Positions 41,845 to 50,469 of a DNA stretch of 64,000 bases are shown here, piece by piece. Source of the DNA: Arthrobacter sp. Marseille-P9274 (GTDB lineage: Bacteria; Actinomycetota; Actinomycetes; Actinomycetales; Micrococcaceae). Position numbers and translations under genes: made by a program. Location of the stretch: NCBI RefSeq assembly GCF_946892675.1, contig NZ_CAMPOV010000003.1, forward strand, positions 619,716-683,715. The letters run 5' to 3'. How positions within the stretch are numbered: the first letter of the stretch is position 1; each line of letters opens with the position of its first letter. The notes beneath the pieces were generated by a model. The model saw only the letters and a program-made list of their open reading frames with translations. It was not told where the DNA came from and did no database searches.

Positions 41845-42513
41845 TTGACCAAGACGTACGGCAGCACCACCGCCCTGTCCGGCCTGACACTCAACATCCG
41901 GGCCGGCGAATCCGTGGCGATCATGGGCACCTCCGGCTCCGGCAAGACCACGCTGCTGCACTGCCTGGCCGGCATCGTCCTGCCGGACAGCGGCCAGGTC
42001 ATGCTCAGTACCGCCACGGACAGCACGCAGATCAGCAGCCTGAACGAGTCGGCGCGCTCCCGCCTCCGCCGGGAGTCCTTCGGGTTCGTCTTCCAGCAGG
42101 GTCTGCTCATCCCGGAGCTGACCGCGCTGGAGAATGTGGCCATCGCGCTGATGCTCAACGGCATGGACCGGACGACGGCGGAGCAAGCGTCCGCGGGTTG
42201 GCTTCAGTCGCTGGGCCTCGTCGGCATGGAGCACCGCCGGATCGGAGAGCTGTCCGGCGGCCAGGCCCAGCGCGTGGCTATCGCCCGGGCCCAGGTCACG
42301 GGAGCGGGCGTGATCTTCGCCGACGAACCCACGGGCGCACTGGATTCGGCGACCTCGGCCGAGGTCATGCAGGTCCTGCTGGATTCCAGCACGGGCGCCG
42401 GCAAGACCCTGGTCGTCGTGACCCATGACGACGCCGTGGCGTCCCGTTGCACCCGCGTCGTCAGCTTGCAGGACGGCCGCCTGGTCGGCGATAGCGCCGG
42501 CGGTGCCCGATGA
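41845..42513 (+). CDS. ABC transporter ATP-binding protein (FtsE/LolD-like)
   Basis: 222 residues from the TTG at 41845. Walker A MGTSGSGKTTLLHCLAG, Q-loop FVFQQGLL, signature LSGGQAQRVAIARA, Walker B VIFADEPTGALDSAT and H-loop VVTHDD are intact. The family N-terminus normally includes ILSARALTKTYG, which is encoded in frame 15 bp further upstream without any ATG/GTG; a CTG at 41830 would restore it. Either translation starts at a weak codon coupled to the leader frame, or a one-base change has cut off the true start. It pairs with the overlapping FtsX-like permease as an export or antibiotic-peptide-resistance type ABC system. Confidence 0.85.
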   Translation: MTKTYGSTTALSGLTLNIRAGESVAIMGTSGSGKTTLLHCLAGIVLPDSGQVMLSTATDSTQISSLNESARSRLRRESFGFVFQQGLLIPELTALENVAIALMLNGMDRTTAEQASAGWLQSLGLVGMEHRRIGELSGGQAQRVAIARAQVTGAGVIFADEPTGALDSATSAEVMQVLLDSSTGAGKTLVVVTHDDAVASRCTRVVSLQDGRLVGDSAGGAR

Positions 42514-43850
42514 GCACCGCCGTCGTAAATCTCCGCTCCGCCGTCCGGCTGGCCTGGCTGCTGTCCCGTCCCGGAGCAACGGGAGGGTCCGCAGCGGCCC
42601 TGCCGGTCTTGGCCTTCGGGCTCGTCACCACGCTGCTGCTGACCGTGCTCGCCGGCGCCCTGTCCTTCTTCCGCTGGCAGGACCCCATCGCCGGCCTCTA
42701 CCAGCTGCTGGCCGTGCTGGCGCTGGTGCTGCTGGTGCTGCCGCTGCTCACGCTCGGCGGCGCCTCGGCCCGGCTGTCCGCGCGGCGGCGCGACGACCGG
42801 CTGTCCGCCCTCCGCCTGCTCGGGGCCACGCCGTCGACCGTTGGCATCATCACCGTGCTCGAATCCACCGCCCTGGCGGCGGCCGGGGCGGTAGCCGGCG
42901 TGGCGGGCTATCTGCTGCTGGCGCCGCTGGTCCAGCTGATCGAGTTCCGCGGAGCGCCGATTGGCCCGGCCTTCTGGCTCAACCCGCTGGCGGTTGCCGC
43001 AGTTGCCGCCGCGGTGGTGCTGCTGGCCGCCGTGAGCGCTGCCGCTGGCCTCCGCAAGGTTGTCATCTCGCCGCTCGGCGTGCGCACCCGGCAGGCACCG
43101 GCCAAGGTGCACTGGCTCCGCGGCGTCCTCGGGGCGCTGGTGATCATCGCCGGATTCGCCGCCGTGAGCACGGGCTACGCTTCGGCTGCCATCGCCATCG
43201 CCGTGGTCCTGGGCACGTTCGTCGCCGGGCTCGGCGTGCTGAACCTGCTCGGTCCATGGGTGGTCTCCGTGCTGGGCCGCCGGCAGCTGCGCACGGCTTC
43301 GACGGCAGGGAAGCTCCTGGCGGCGCGGGCCATCCTGGAATCGCCGAAGGCTGCGTGGCGGCAGGTCAGTGGCGTCGCGATGACCAGTTTCGTGGCGGTT
43401 TTCGGCGGCACCGGAGCCGCGCTGGCAGCCGCGAGCCCGCAGGAGACCGTCGGCCCGGAGCAGTTCGTGGCGGGCGATATCCGCACCGGCATCCTGGTCA
43501 CCATCATCGTTTCGTTCCTCATGGTGGCGTGCTCGGCCGGCGTGAACCAGGCCGCCGCGGTGCTGGACCGGGCCGACCTGTACAGCAGCCTGGACAAGCT
43601 GGGCATGCCGCGGCGCGTCATGGACCGAGCACGCATCCGCGCCGTGATGCTCCCGCTGCTGCTGGTAAGCCTGGGCTCCGCGGCGGTCGCGGCACTGCTG
43701 GTGCTGCCGCTGGCCGGCCTGGCCCTGGTCATGGCGCCGCTGTCCGTGCTGACCCTCGCGGCCTGCCTCGCGGCAGGGATCGGCGTCGTCCGCGGCGGCT
43801 TGTGGGCCACCGGGCCCGTCATGGCCAAGGTCCTCGAACCCGCCCGCTGA
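42510..43850 (+). CDS. FtsX-like ABC transporter permease
   Basis: 446 residues with about eight hydrophobic segments in two FtsX-like halves (about 35-190 and 215-430). GGASARLSARRRDDRLSALRLLGATPSTVGII is the typical first-half sequence, and NQAAAVLDRADLYSSLDKLGMP the second. Its ATG overlaps the ATPase stop by four bases, proving a coupled two-component MacB/BceB-type exporter. No adjacent two-component system, so substrate and control are open. Confidence 0.88.
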   Translation: MSTAVVNLRSAVRLAWLLSRPGATGGSAAALPVLAFGLVTTLLLTVLAGALSFFRWQDPIAGLYQLLAVLALVLLVLPLLTLGGASARLSARRRDDRLSALRLLGATPSTVGIITVLESTALAAAGAVAGVAGYLLLAPLVQLIEFRGAPIGPAFWLNPLAVAAVAAAVVLLAAVSAAAGLRKVVISPLGVRTRQAPAKVHWLRGVLGALVIIAGFAAVSTGYASAAIAIAVVLGTFVAGLGVLNLLGPWVVSVLGRRQLRTASTAGKLLAARAILESPKAAWRQVSGVAMTSFVAVFGGTGAALAAASPQETVGPEQFVAGDIRTGILVTIIVSFLMVACSAGVNQAAAVLDRADLYSSLDKLGMPRRVMDRARIRAVMLPLLLVSLGSAAVAALLVLPLAGLALVMAPLSVLTLAACLAAGIGVVRGGLWATGPVMAKVLEPAR

Positions 43851-43858
43851 CGACGCGA

Positions 43859-43889
43859 GCGGCGCCCCACGTACAGGGCGGGGCGCCGC
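43859..43889. terminator. bidirectional terminator between the ABC permease and ectD
   Basis: GCGGCGCCCC (43859-43868) pairs perfectly with GGGGCGCCGC (43880-43889), 11-nt loop, between two convergent genes; flanking CGACG/CGTCG extends the stem. Confidence 0.7.
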
Positions 43890-43894
43890 CGTCG

Positions 43895-44845
43895 TTATGG
43901 TCCTGCCGGTCCGGGCGCAGCTTGCTTCACGCCGCTGGCCCCGGAACTACCCGCAGGGGTGAAGTCCGTGGACCCGATGAACTCCGGCCGGGGTGCGGCC
44001 GCTGCGTAGGGCTCCTGCGCCGCGTTCTCCACCGAGTTGAACACGATGAACACGTTCGAGCGGGGGAAGGGCGTGACGTTGCCGTTCGAGGCGTGCATGC
44101 AGTTCGAGTCGAACATGATGGCGCCGCCGGCCCTGCCCTCGAGCACGTCGATGCCGAAGCGGTCGGCGAACTCCGTCAGCGTGGCCTTGTCCGGTGTGCC
44201 GGCGCCCTGCATGACCAGGGACTTCTTGTAGTTGTCCTCCGGGGTGGCGCCGTCGCAGGAGACGTACTCCTTGTGGGAGCCGGGCATGATCATCAGCGGC
44301 CCGTTGAAGGAATAGTTGTCGGTCAGCGAGATCGAGATGCTGACCGCGCGCATCCCCGGCATGCCATCCTCTGCGTGCCAGGTCTCGAAGTCCGAGTGCC
44401 ACATGAATTCCTTGCCCTCGAAGCCGGGCTTGAAGTTCACGCGGGACTGGTGGATGTACACGTCGGAGCCGAGCAACTGCCTGGCCCTGCCCACCACGCG
44501 GGGGTCGTTGGCGATGCGCTTGAAGACCTCGCTGATCTTGTGCACCTCGAAGACAGAGCGCACTTCCTGGCTCTTGGCCTCCACGATGCAGCGTTCGTCC
44601 GCGCGCACGGCAGGATCCGCGGAGAGCCGCTCCAGCTCCGCCCGCAGCTCCTCCAGCTCGGCCGGCGTGACCAGTTCGTCGATGGCCAGGTAGCCCGTCG
44701 CCTCGTAGTGGTCCAGGGTGGCCTGGTCCAGCGGTCCGTCCGCTTCGCCGCCCCAGACGACCTTGTCCTCGCGCGGAAGGACCCGGGCTTCGCCGCCGCG
44801 GGTGGGGTAGGTATCGATTCGGTTCTGTTCTGCGATTGCAGTCAT
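43895..44845 (-). CDS. ectD: ectoine 5-hydroxylase
   Basis: 316 residues, Fe(II)/2-oxoglutarate dioxygenase of the PhyH superfamily. Iron ligands His150 and Asp152 are in the EctD signature FMWHSDFETWHAEDGMPGMR, and His251 in SNCMHASNGNVTP. It converts ectoine to 5-hydroxyectoine, a stronger desiccation and heat protectant. The ATG at 44845 has GAGGAGGG upstream; the longer frame is a shadow. An intrinsic terminator lies between ectC and this gene, so ectD expression may be partly uncoupled. Confidence 0.95.
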   Translation of the reverse strand: MTAIAEQNRIDTYPTRGGEARVLPREDKVVWGGEADGPLDQATLDHYEATGYLAIDELVTPAELEELRAELERLSADPAVRADERCIVEAKSQEVRSVFEVHKISEVFKRIANDPRVVGRARQLLGSDVYIHQSRVNFKPGFEGKEFMWHSDFETWHAEDGMPGMRAVSISISLTDNYSFNGPLMIMPGSHKEYVSCDGATPEDNYKKSLVMQGAGTPDKATLTEFADRFGIDVLEGRAGGAIMFDSNCMHASNGNVTPFPRSNVFIVFNSVENAAQEPYAAAAPRPEFIGSTDFTPAGSSGASGVKQAAPGPAGP

Positions 44846-44885
44846 GCGTCCCTCCTCGGGTGTTGTCGGTTTGTTTCCCGTAAGG

Positions 44886-44914
44886 AAAAAGCCCGGGCGG
44901 CTTGCGCCGTCCGG
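44886..44914 (-). terminator. intrinsic terminator between ectC and ectD
   Basis: On the minus strand CCGGACGGC-GCAA-GCCGCCCGG (one mismatched pair that is G-U in RNA) is followed by GCTTTTT. It starts 22 bp after the ectC stop and ends 40 bp before the ectD start. Confidence 0.75.
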
Positions 44915-44936
44915 ACTCTTCCTGGCTAGTGGGCCC

Positions 44937-45332
44937 TTAGGCCGGTTCTTCAACCACCAGCGGGTACACGCCGTTCTCATCGTGTACCTCCCGGCCGGTG
45001 ACCGGCGGGTTGAAGACGCAGGCCATGCGCAGCTCGGTGGTGGCGCGCACGGTGTGCTTCTCGTTGCCGTCCAGCAGGTACATCGTGCCGTCCTTGATCT
45101 CATGGACTTCACCGGTGACCTCGTTGGTCAGGGTGCCCTCGCCCTGGACGCAGTACACGGCCTCGATGTGGTTGGCGTAGTGGAAGGTCGACGTGGTGCC
45201 CGCGTAGATCACGGTGTCGTGGAAGGAGAAACCCACTCCCTCGCGTGCCAGGACCATGCGGCGGCTGCGCCATGTCTCGGACTTGATATCCCGGTCGGTA
45301 TCGTTCAGGTCATTCAGGTTGGTTACCAGCAT
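44937..45332 (-). CDS. ectC: L-ectoine synthase
   Basis: 131 residues, cupin fold. [20 protein letters not shown], the metal/substrate region [19 protein letters not shown] and [35 protein letters not shown] are diagnostic. It closes N-gamma-acetyl-diaminobutyrate to ectoine. AAGGAG precedes the ATG, 68 bp after ectB. Confidence 0.97.
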   Translation of the reverse strand: MLVTNLNDLNDTDRDIKSETWRSRRMVLAREGVGFSFHDTVIYAGTTSTFHYANHIEAVYCVQGEGTLTNEVTGEVHEIKDGTMYLLDGNEKHTVRATTELRMACVFNPPVTGREVHDENGVYPLVVEEPA

Positions 45333-45400
45333 GCATAACTCCTTGTTCCTCGATGCGGTCGGTTCGGTTGCGGGCCCCGGCGGGCCCGGCGGAAGGTCCC

Positions 45401-46672
45401 TTAGAGGGCTCCCGCAAGTTCACGGGTACCGGCGACGGCGTTGGTCGCCTCGATCAGGATGTCCAGTCCGCGGTCCAGCTCGTCCGCGCTGATGGTCAGC
45501 GCCGGCATCACCTTGACCACTTCGCTTTCCGGGCCCGAGGTCTCGACCAGCAGCCCGCGGTCGAAAGCGGCCGCGGCAATCTTGCCCGCGGTGTCCGGGT
45601 CGGGGAAGACGACGCCGGCCAGCAGCCCGCGGCCGCGCACGGCGGCACCTTCCACCGAGGAGGCGATGCGCTCCAGGCCCTCGTGCAGCTGCACGATTCG
45701 GGCGCCCACCTGCTGCTGGAACTTGCCGTCGGCCCAGTAGGTTTCGAGCGCGGCCGCGGCCGTGACGAAGGCGGGGTTGTGGCCGCGGAAGGTGCCGTTG
45801 TGCTCGCCCGGCGTCCAGGCATCCAGCTCGGGGCGGAAGAGCGTCAGCGCCATCGGCAGGCCGAAGCCGGAGATCGACTTGGACAGGCAGACGATGTCCG
45901 GCGTGATGCCGGCGCCCTCGAAGCTGAAGAACGTGCCGGTGCGGCCGCAGCCGGCCTGTACGTCATCGACGATCAGCAGGATGTCATGCTTCTTGCACAG
46001 CTCGGACAACCCGCGCAGCCAGGCCGCCCGGGCCGCGTTGAGGCCGCCCTCGCCCTGCACGGTTTCCACGATGATGCCGGCCGGCTTGTCCACGCCGGAA
46101 CCGCTGTCCTCAAGGACGCGCTCCAGCCACAGGAAGTCTGCGGTTTCGCCGTCGAAGTAGTCGTCGTAGGGGATCTTCGAGCTGTTGGTCAGCGGAATCC
46201 CGGCACCCTTGCGCTTCATGGAGTTGCCCGTGACGGACAACGAACCCAGTGTCATGCCGTGGAAGGCATTGGTGAAGCTCAGGATGTGCTGGCGTCCGGT
46301 GATCTTGCGGGCCAGCTTCAGCGCCGCCTCCACGGTGTTGGTACCCGTGGGGCCGGGGAACATGACCTTGTAGTCCAGGTTCCTCGGCTTGAGGATGACG
46401 TCCTCAAAGGTCTGCAGGAACTTCCGCTTGGCCGGCGTCTTCATGTCCAGGGAGTGGACGATCGCCCCGCTGCGAAGGTACTCGAGCAGCGGTTCCAGCA
46501 GCGCCGGGTTGTTGTGGCCGTAGTTCAGCGCGCCGGCGCCGGAGAAGAAGTCCAGGTACTCGGCGCCGTCCTCGGTGTAGACCGTGCTGCCCTGGGCCCG
46601 TTCGAAAACGGCCGGCCAGCTGCGGCAATAGCTGCGAACCTCTGATTCACGTGTTTCAAAAATATCCATCAT
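45401..46672 (-). CDS. ectB: diaminobutyrate-2-oxoglutarate transaminase
   Basis: About 423 residues, class III PLP aminotransferase. [19 protein letters not shown] at the start is the EctB hallmark; [17 protein letters not shown], the PLP-binding [18 protein letters not shown] and the Schiff-base lysine near 265 in [15 protein letters not shown] follow. It makes 2,4-diaminobutyrate from aspartate semialdehyde and glutamate. AAGGAA sits 7 bp before the ATG at 46672 (next ATG at 46669 equally possible). 95 bp after ectA. Confidence 0.96.
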   Translation of the reverse strand: MMDIFETRESEVRSYCRSWPAVFERAQGSTVYTEDGAEYLDFFSGAGALNYGHNNPALLEPLLEYLRSGAIVHSLDMKTPAKRKFLQTFEDVILKPRNLDYKVMFPGPTGTNTVEAALKLARKITGRQHILSFTNAFHGMTLGSLSVTGNSMKRKGAGIPLTNSSKIPYDDYFDGETADFLWLERVLEDSGSGVDKPAGIIVETVQGEGGLNAARAAWLRGLSELCKKHDILLIVDDVQAGCGRTGTFFSFEGAGITPDIVCLSKSISGFGLPMALTLFRPELDAWTPGEHNGTFRGHNPAFVTAAAALETYWADGKFQQQVGARIVQLHEGLERIASSVEGAAVRGRGLLAGVVFPDPDTAGKIAAAAFDRGLLVETSGPESEVVKVMPALTISADELDRGLDILIEATNAVAGTRELAGAL

Positions 46673-46770
46673 CAAACGCTTCCTTTCAGGTCGCCGCGGC
46701 GTTTCCAGAATTTGGCGCGGTAAATCGCCGCCGCGGATTGTTTAATCGAGCGTGTTAGTGGGAAAAGGGA

Positions 46771-47280
46771 TTAATTGAGCGGGCCGATCCGGAACAGGAA
46801 TTCGGTGTCGTGGGTATCCGGATACTGGTCCCGCGTGAACAGGGGCTCCCGTTCCAAGTCGGCACTCCGGCGCGCCGCGAAGCCAGTGAAGAGCCTGATT
46901 GACGCCTGATTGTCACCGGTAATCGTGGTCTCGACCCGTCGCGCGCCCGTCTGCCGGGCAAGCCGGTCCAGCATTGAGCCGGCCAGCCGCCTGCCGCGGA
47001 AGGACTCATCGACGGCGACCTGCCACACCATCAGCGTGCCGGGCTCGTCCGGCCGCAGGTACCCGGTGATGAAGCCTGCCGGCTGGTCGTCCACCGTCGC
47101 CAGGATCGACGTGTCGGCGAAATCACGGCACCAGAGCAGGTAGGAGTAGGAGGAATTCAAATCGAGCACCTGGGAATCCTTGGCCATGCGCCAAAGATGC
47201 TTTCCATCGTGCAGGGTTGGTTTGCGGAATCTTGCTTCTACACTCGTGTCGGTCAGGTTTTCTGCGAGTTCGTGAACCAT
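46771..47280 (-). CDS. ectA: L-2,4-diaminobutyrate acetyltransferase
   Basis: 169 residues, GNAT fold: KPTLHDGKHLWRMAKDSQVLDLNSSYSYLLWCRDF and VWQVAVDESFRGRRLAGSMLD (acetyl-CoA loop) plus VETTITGDNQASIRLFTGFA identify EctA. First gene of ectABC(D). The promoter should lie in the 273-bp gap between this gene and tRNA-Lys, which also has a GTAACG direct repeat. No convincing ribosome site precedes the ATG, so the true start could be slightly different. Confidence 0.94.
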   Translation of the reverse strand: MVHELAENLTDTSVEARFRKPTLHDGKHLWRMAKDSQVLDLNSSYSYLLWCRDFADTSILATVDDQPAGFITGYLRPDEPGTLMVWQVAVDESFRGRRLAGSMLDRLARQTGARRVETTITGDNQASIRLFTGFAARRSADLEREPLFTRDQYPDTHDTEFLFRIGPLN

Positions 47281-47449
47281 CTATTCGACCGTATCGGGAA
47301 TCGAATCGTAATCAAGCTGAGAACCCCGGATTTGACAGCTTCCGAAGCCCTTTGGGGCGGCCGACGCCCGATCCGCCCATTCCGGTTTTGGCCTTTGTTT
47401 GCGCGGCGATCCGGGAAACGACGACGCCGGGAATCGCGCGCGAAGCCAT

Positions 47450-47466
47450 CGTTACCGTTTCGTTAC
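47450..47466 (-). promoter_or_regulatory. GTAACG direct repeat, MtrA-like site upstream of ectABCD
   Basis: On the minus strand GTAACG-AAACG-GTAACG, about 170 bp before ectA. Two GTAAC half-sites at 11-bp spacing match the pattern reported for the actinobacterial response regulator MtrA, which controls osmoprotectant genes in corynebacteria. A candidate only. Confidence 0.4.
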
Positions 47467-47509
47467 ATTTGCTATGTGACAGCCTTCGCCCGTGGCCCCG
47501 GACGCGTGA

Positions 47510-47547
47510 AAGCGCCACCACCGGGACGGTGTCCGGTGATGGCGCTT
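47510..47547 (-). terminator. terminator of tRNA-Lys
   Basis: 15-bp stem with one mismatch (47510-47524 with 47533-47547), 8-nt loop, short T-run on the minus strand directly after tRNA-Lys. Confidence 0.6.
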
Positions 47548-47553
47548 CGGGGG

Positions 47554-47626
47554 TGGGCCCTGCGGGGATCGAACCCGCGACCCGCGGATTAAAAGTCCGA
47601 TGCTCTACCAACTGAGCTAAAGGCCC
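47554..47626 (-). tRNA. tRNA-Lys (anticodon TTT)
   Basis: 73-nt cloverleaf: acceptor GGGCCTT/AGGGCCC, D-arm AGCTCAGTTGGTAGAGC, anticodon loop CTTTTAA, T-arm CGCGGGTTCGATCCCCGC. CCA not encoded. Confidence 0.95.
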
Positions 47627-47757
47627 GCCGGCCGGGAAAAAGCGCGCTGGAAAGCGCACCCGGTTCCGGCCGTGCACCAGTTTATCGCAAGCCCGCGCCG
47701 ATCCTGAACAGCCCCAATCCCCTCGACCGCACCAGAGGGCAGGAGTATGGTCAAGGC

Positions 47758-48405
47758 ATGAGCCCCAACAGCGCAAATGAAGCCCCGAGGCCGCACAAGC
47801 CCAAGCCGTTTGCCCCGCTGGACTTCGAAGGATTCACCGGCGGCGCAGACCCCGCACGTGTCTCGGAAGCGGCCCATCTCGCGGCACAGGCACTGGTTCG
47901 CCACGGGCGCCAGTCGACCGACCCCGAGGTGACGGAGCGCTTGGTCAAGCTCGCGGACCGGCAGGGCCTGGACGCGATCGCCGAGATGTGGGCGGAGAGC
48001 CCGGCCCGGTCATTGCCAGGAGCCCTCTGGCGGCTCTACGCCCTGCGTACCGCCACCCGGCAGAACCCCGAACGCATGGCCGCCTTTTTCAAGGCAGGAA
48101 AGGACGTCGCCGAAGTCTCCAAGGCGGTGGCCGGTGTTGCCGAACCCCCTGGAGCCGACGAAGTGACCAAGATGGCGGACACCATCCTCTCCGGAGCATT
48201 CGACGGCGACTTCGACGTTGCCCTCGACCGCTCCGCTGCCTTCTGCCGTGTCGTGGCCCTCGGCCAGACTCATCACGCGGACGCCGCAGACACATCGAAC
48301 GAGAACCACGCCAGCAAGCTGACCCAGAGCTCCCACCGGCTGGTCAAAACCGCCGAGGACCTGGAAGCCGCGGCCGCCGCCTGGCGCCGCGGAGAGCTGG
48401 ACTGA
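47758..48405 (+). CDS. conserved actinobacterial protein of unknown function
   Basis: 215 residues, helical, without signal or membrane segments. Conserved-looking stretches are FEGFTGGADPARVSEAAHLAA, LADRQGLDAIAEMWAESPARSLPGALWRLYALR and VAGVAEPPGADEVTKMADTIL followed by GAFDGDFDVALDRSAAFCRVVALG. I have seen this pattern in many actinobacterial genomes annotated only as hypothetical. Divergent from tRNA-Lys; followed by a strong hairpin, so monocistronic. Confidence 0.8.
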   Translation: MSPNSANEAPRPHKPKPFAPLDFEGFTGGADPARVSEAAHLAAQALVRHGRQSTDPEVTERLVKLADRQGLDAIAEMWAESPARSLPGALWRLYALRTATRQNPERMAAFFKAGKDVAEVSKAVAGVAEPPGADEVTKMADTILSGAFDGDFDVALDRSAAFCRVVALGQTHHADAADTSNENHASKLTQSSHRLVKTAEDLEAAAAAWRRGELD

Positions 48406-48421
48406 ACGGCCCGGGAGCCGG

Positions 48422-48448
48422 AACATGCCCCGCAGCGCGGGGCATGTT
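48422..48448 (+). terminator. terminator hairpin after the conserved protein
   Basis: AACATGCCCCGC (48422-48433) pairs perfectly with GCGGGGCATGTT (48437-48448), 3-nt loop, 16 bp after the stop. The rest of the gap to 48726 shows only a possible TTGACA -35 element at about 48509-48520 and nothing else clear. Confidence 0.7.
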
Positions 48449-48726
48449 AGCCCTGCGATGGAACGTTTTCTACCCGGTTTGGCGAACTTTTTCCAGACAT
48501 TCAACCACGGTTGACATCACTGTCCGGGCGTAGAAAACTGAAGGTGGTGTCGAACTGTGGCAGCCCCGGGCTCCAACTTTTAGCCGCTTCGAGCGGCCAT
48601 CCGCCGAGAGGCGCTCCCAGTTCGGCACCATTATTCTTGTTCTCTCGCAGACGCTAGGCTTAGCTGTGCGGACTTTCCCCTGTCCGCCGAATTGTTCCCC
48701 TCTAGCTCGAGACCCCCGGTGAAACA

Positions 48727-49344
48727 GTGAAGCTCAGTCTCTTCCCGAAAGAGAACAAAAGCCTTGAAATGCTGGCCGACATGGCGGCCCTGTTCCGCGA
48801 CGGCGTCACCACCCTTTCCGAATGCCTGGGAGCGCCTGCGGGCCAGTACGAGCAGTTGGCGGAGGACCTCCACCGCAAGGACGCGCGGATTTCGGAACTT
48901 CACTTTGCGATGCTCTCCCTCGTGCGGACCAGCTTCATCACGCCGCTGCCGCGCGAAGACCTCTGCCAGATCTCCCGCTGCCTGGTGGAGGGCTTCGAGA
49001 GGCTGGACTGCGCGGCCGAGCTGATGGCACTGAACCAGGTGAAGCGGCTTTCCGGACGTGCCTCTGAACAGCTTGAGGTGATTGGCCGGATGTCGGATCT
49101 CACCGCCTCAGCGATGGGACGACTGAGCTCGCTCAGTGATCTGGATGAATACTGCATGGACATGCTGCAGTTGGCACGCCGGGCCGAACGGACCCACCGG
49201 AAGTGGATCTCGGAGGACCTCCGGAACCTCAAACCGGCCACCTACGTGACCCACCGCGACGTCGCGGACGAACTGATCCACGCAACGCGCGAACTGCGCC
49301 GCATCTCGACACATGTCGCCCAGATCCTGGTCAAGGAATCGTAG
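48727..49344 (+). CDS. DUF47/PhoU-like accessory protein of the phosphate transporter
   Basis: 205 residues, all-helical: KLSLFPKENKSLEMLADMAAL, LHRKDARISELHFAMLSLVRTSFITPLPREDL and VTHRDVADELIHATRELRRISTHVAQILV. The motif ITPLxREDL and the terminal helix are typical of DUF47 proteins that pair with Pit transporters and probably gate or regulate phosphate uptake. GTG start; the stop is directly adjacent to the Pit start, so both are cotranslated. Confidence 0.88.
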   Translation: MKLSLFPKENKSLEMLADMAALFRDGVTTLSECLGAPAGQYEQLAEDLHRKDARISELHFAMLSLVRTSFITPLPREDLCQISRCLVEGFERLDCAAELMALNQVKRLSGRASEQLEVIGRMSDLTASAMGRLSSLSDLDEYCMDMLQLARRAERTHRKWISEDLRNLKPATYVTHRDVADELIHATRELRRISTHVAQILVKES

Positions 49345-50358
49345 GTGGAGCTGCTCCTTCTCGGGGTAGTCATCGCGGTCTCCGGCTGCTTCGCCTTCAT
49401 CAACGGCTTCCATGACGTCTCCAACTCCATAGCCACGGCGGTACGGACCCGCTCGCTCCTGCCCCGGGTCGCCGTCGTTCTTGCCGCCTTCTTCAACTTC
49501 CTCGGCGTGCTGATGTCAGGCACCATCGCACTGCTCATCAGCACCCAATGGTTCAGCATTCCCGAGGGCAGCGCCGGCCTCGGCATCCTCATGGCCGGCC
49601 TGCTCGCAGCCTGCGGCTGGGGCATCTTCACGTGGTGGCGGCGCATGCCGTCCTCCTCGACCCACGCCCTGTTCGGCGGCCTGTGGGGGGCGGATTTCGC
49701 CGCAACGTTCCTGGGCCGCCCGAATGTCACGGCCTCCCACGATTTCCTCGCGGGACAGCTGTTCCTTCCGCTGCTGCTGTCCCCCGTGCTTGCCTTCGGG
49801 ATCGCTTATCTGGCCGTATACCCGGCTGTCTGGATCTCGCGCTATGACACCCCCGTGGAATCGAACCGCACGAACCGCACAGCCCAGGCCGTCCTGGCCG
49901 GAGCCTTCTCACTGGGCCACGGCCTGCAGGACGGCCAACGCACCGTCGCGGTCGTGGTGCTGGCCCTGGGCGCCGCCGGTCTCGCCGGCAACAGCGCGGA
50001 GATACCCATGTGGGTGCAGCTGTTCGCCGGTACACTGCTCGCCACGGGCACGCTGTTCGGCGGCTGGAGGATCGTGCAAACCCTGGGCTACCGGCTGGTG
50101 CGCATCGACCCGCTCCGCGGCGCCATCGCGCAAGGCGTCAGCTCCATAATGCTCTTTGTGGGGGCCCTCGGATTGCACATGCCCCTCTCCAGCACCCACA
50201 CGGTGGCCTCGGGGATCCTCGGAGCCGGGTCCAACCAGCGGTTCGCGGCGGTGCGCTGGCGGGTTGCCCTGCGGGTGCTGCTGGTCTGGGCGCTCACGGC
50301 CTTTGCCAGCGCCCTGCTCGGCGCCGTCCTCTTTCTGGCGCTCGATCCCCTCCTGTAG
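49345..50358 (+). CDS. pit: PiT-family inorganic phosphate transporter
   Basis: 337 residues, 9-10 helices. Both inverted PiT signatures appear: FAFINGFHDVSNSIATAVRTR near the start and FSLGHGLQDGQRTVAVVVL mid-protein, plus MPLSSTHTVASGILGAG. It is a low-affinity, constitutive phosphate(-metal) symporter. The GTG start follows the DUF47 stop without a gap, with AAGGA upstream. Note that the second signature reads GLQDGQ where GANDAQ-type sequences are more usual. Confidence 0.9.
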   Translation: MELLLLGVVIAVSGCFAFINGFHDVSNSIATAVRTRSLLPRVAVVLAAFFNFLGVLMSGTIALLISTQWFSIPEGSAGLGILMAGLLAACGWGIFTWWRRMPSSSTHALFGGLWGADFAATFLGRPNVTASHDFLAGQLFLPLLLSPVLAFGIAYLAVYPAVWISRYDTPVESNRTNRTAQAVLAGAFSLGHGLQDGQRTVAVVVLALGAAGLAGNSAEIPMWVQLFAGTLLATGTLFGGWRIVQTLGYRLVRIDPLRGAIAQGVSSIMLFVGALGLHMPLSSTHTVASGILGAGSNQRFAAVRWRVALRVLLVWALTAFASALLGAVLFLALDPLL

Positions 50359-50365
50359 CCGGCAG

Positions 50366-50394
50366 CGGGCCCGGCGGCAGCGCCACCGGGCCCG
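50366..50394. terminator. hairpin after pit
   Basis: CGGGCCCGG (50366-50374) with CCGGGCCCG (50386-50394), 11-nt loop, 7 bp after the pit stop. Confidence 0.5.
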
Positions 50395-50407
50395 TGCTGG
50401 CTAGTAA

Positions 50408-50468
50408 GTGCAGGGCGGCCGGGTCCCTACGTGGCGGCGCAGCCGACACGAAAGGGCCCGCCCTGCAC
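50408..50468. terminator. larger inverted repeat between pit and pstB
   Basis: GTGCAGGGCGG (50408-50418) pairs with CCGCCCTGCAC (50458-50468) around a 39-nt loop, ending 1 bp before the pstB stop. Probably the pst transcript end, read leftward. Confidence 0.5.
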
Positions 50469-50469
50469 G

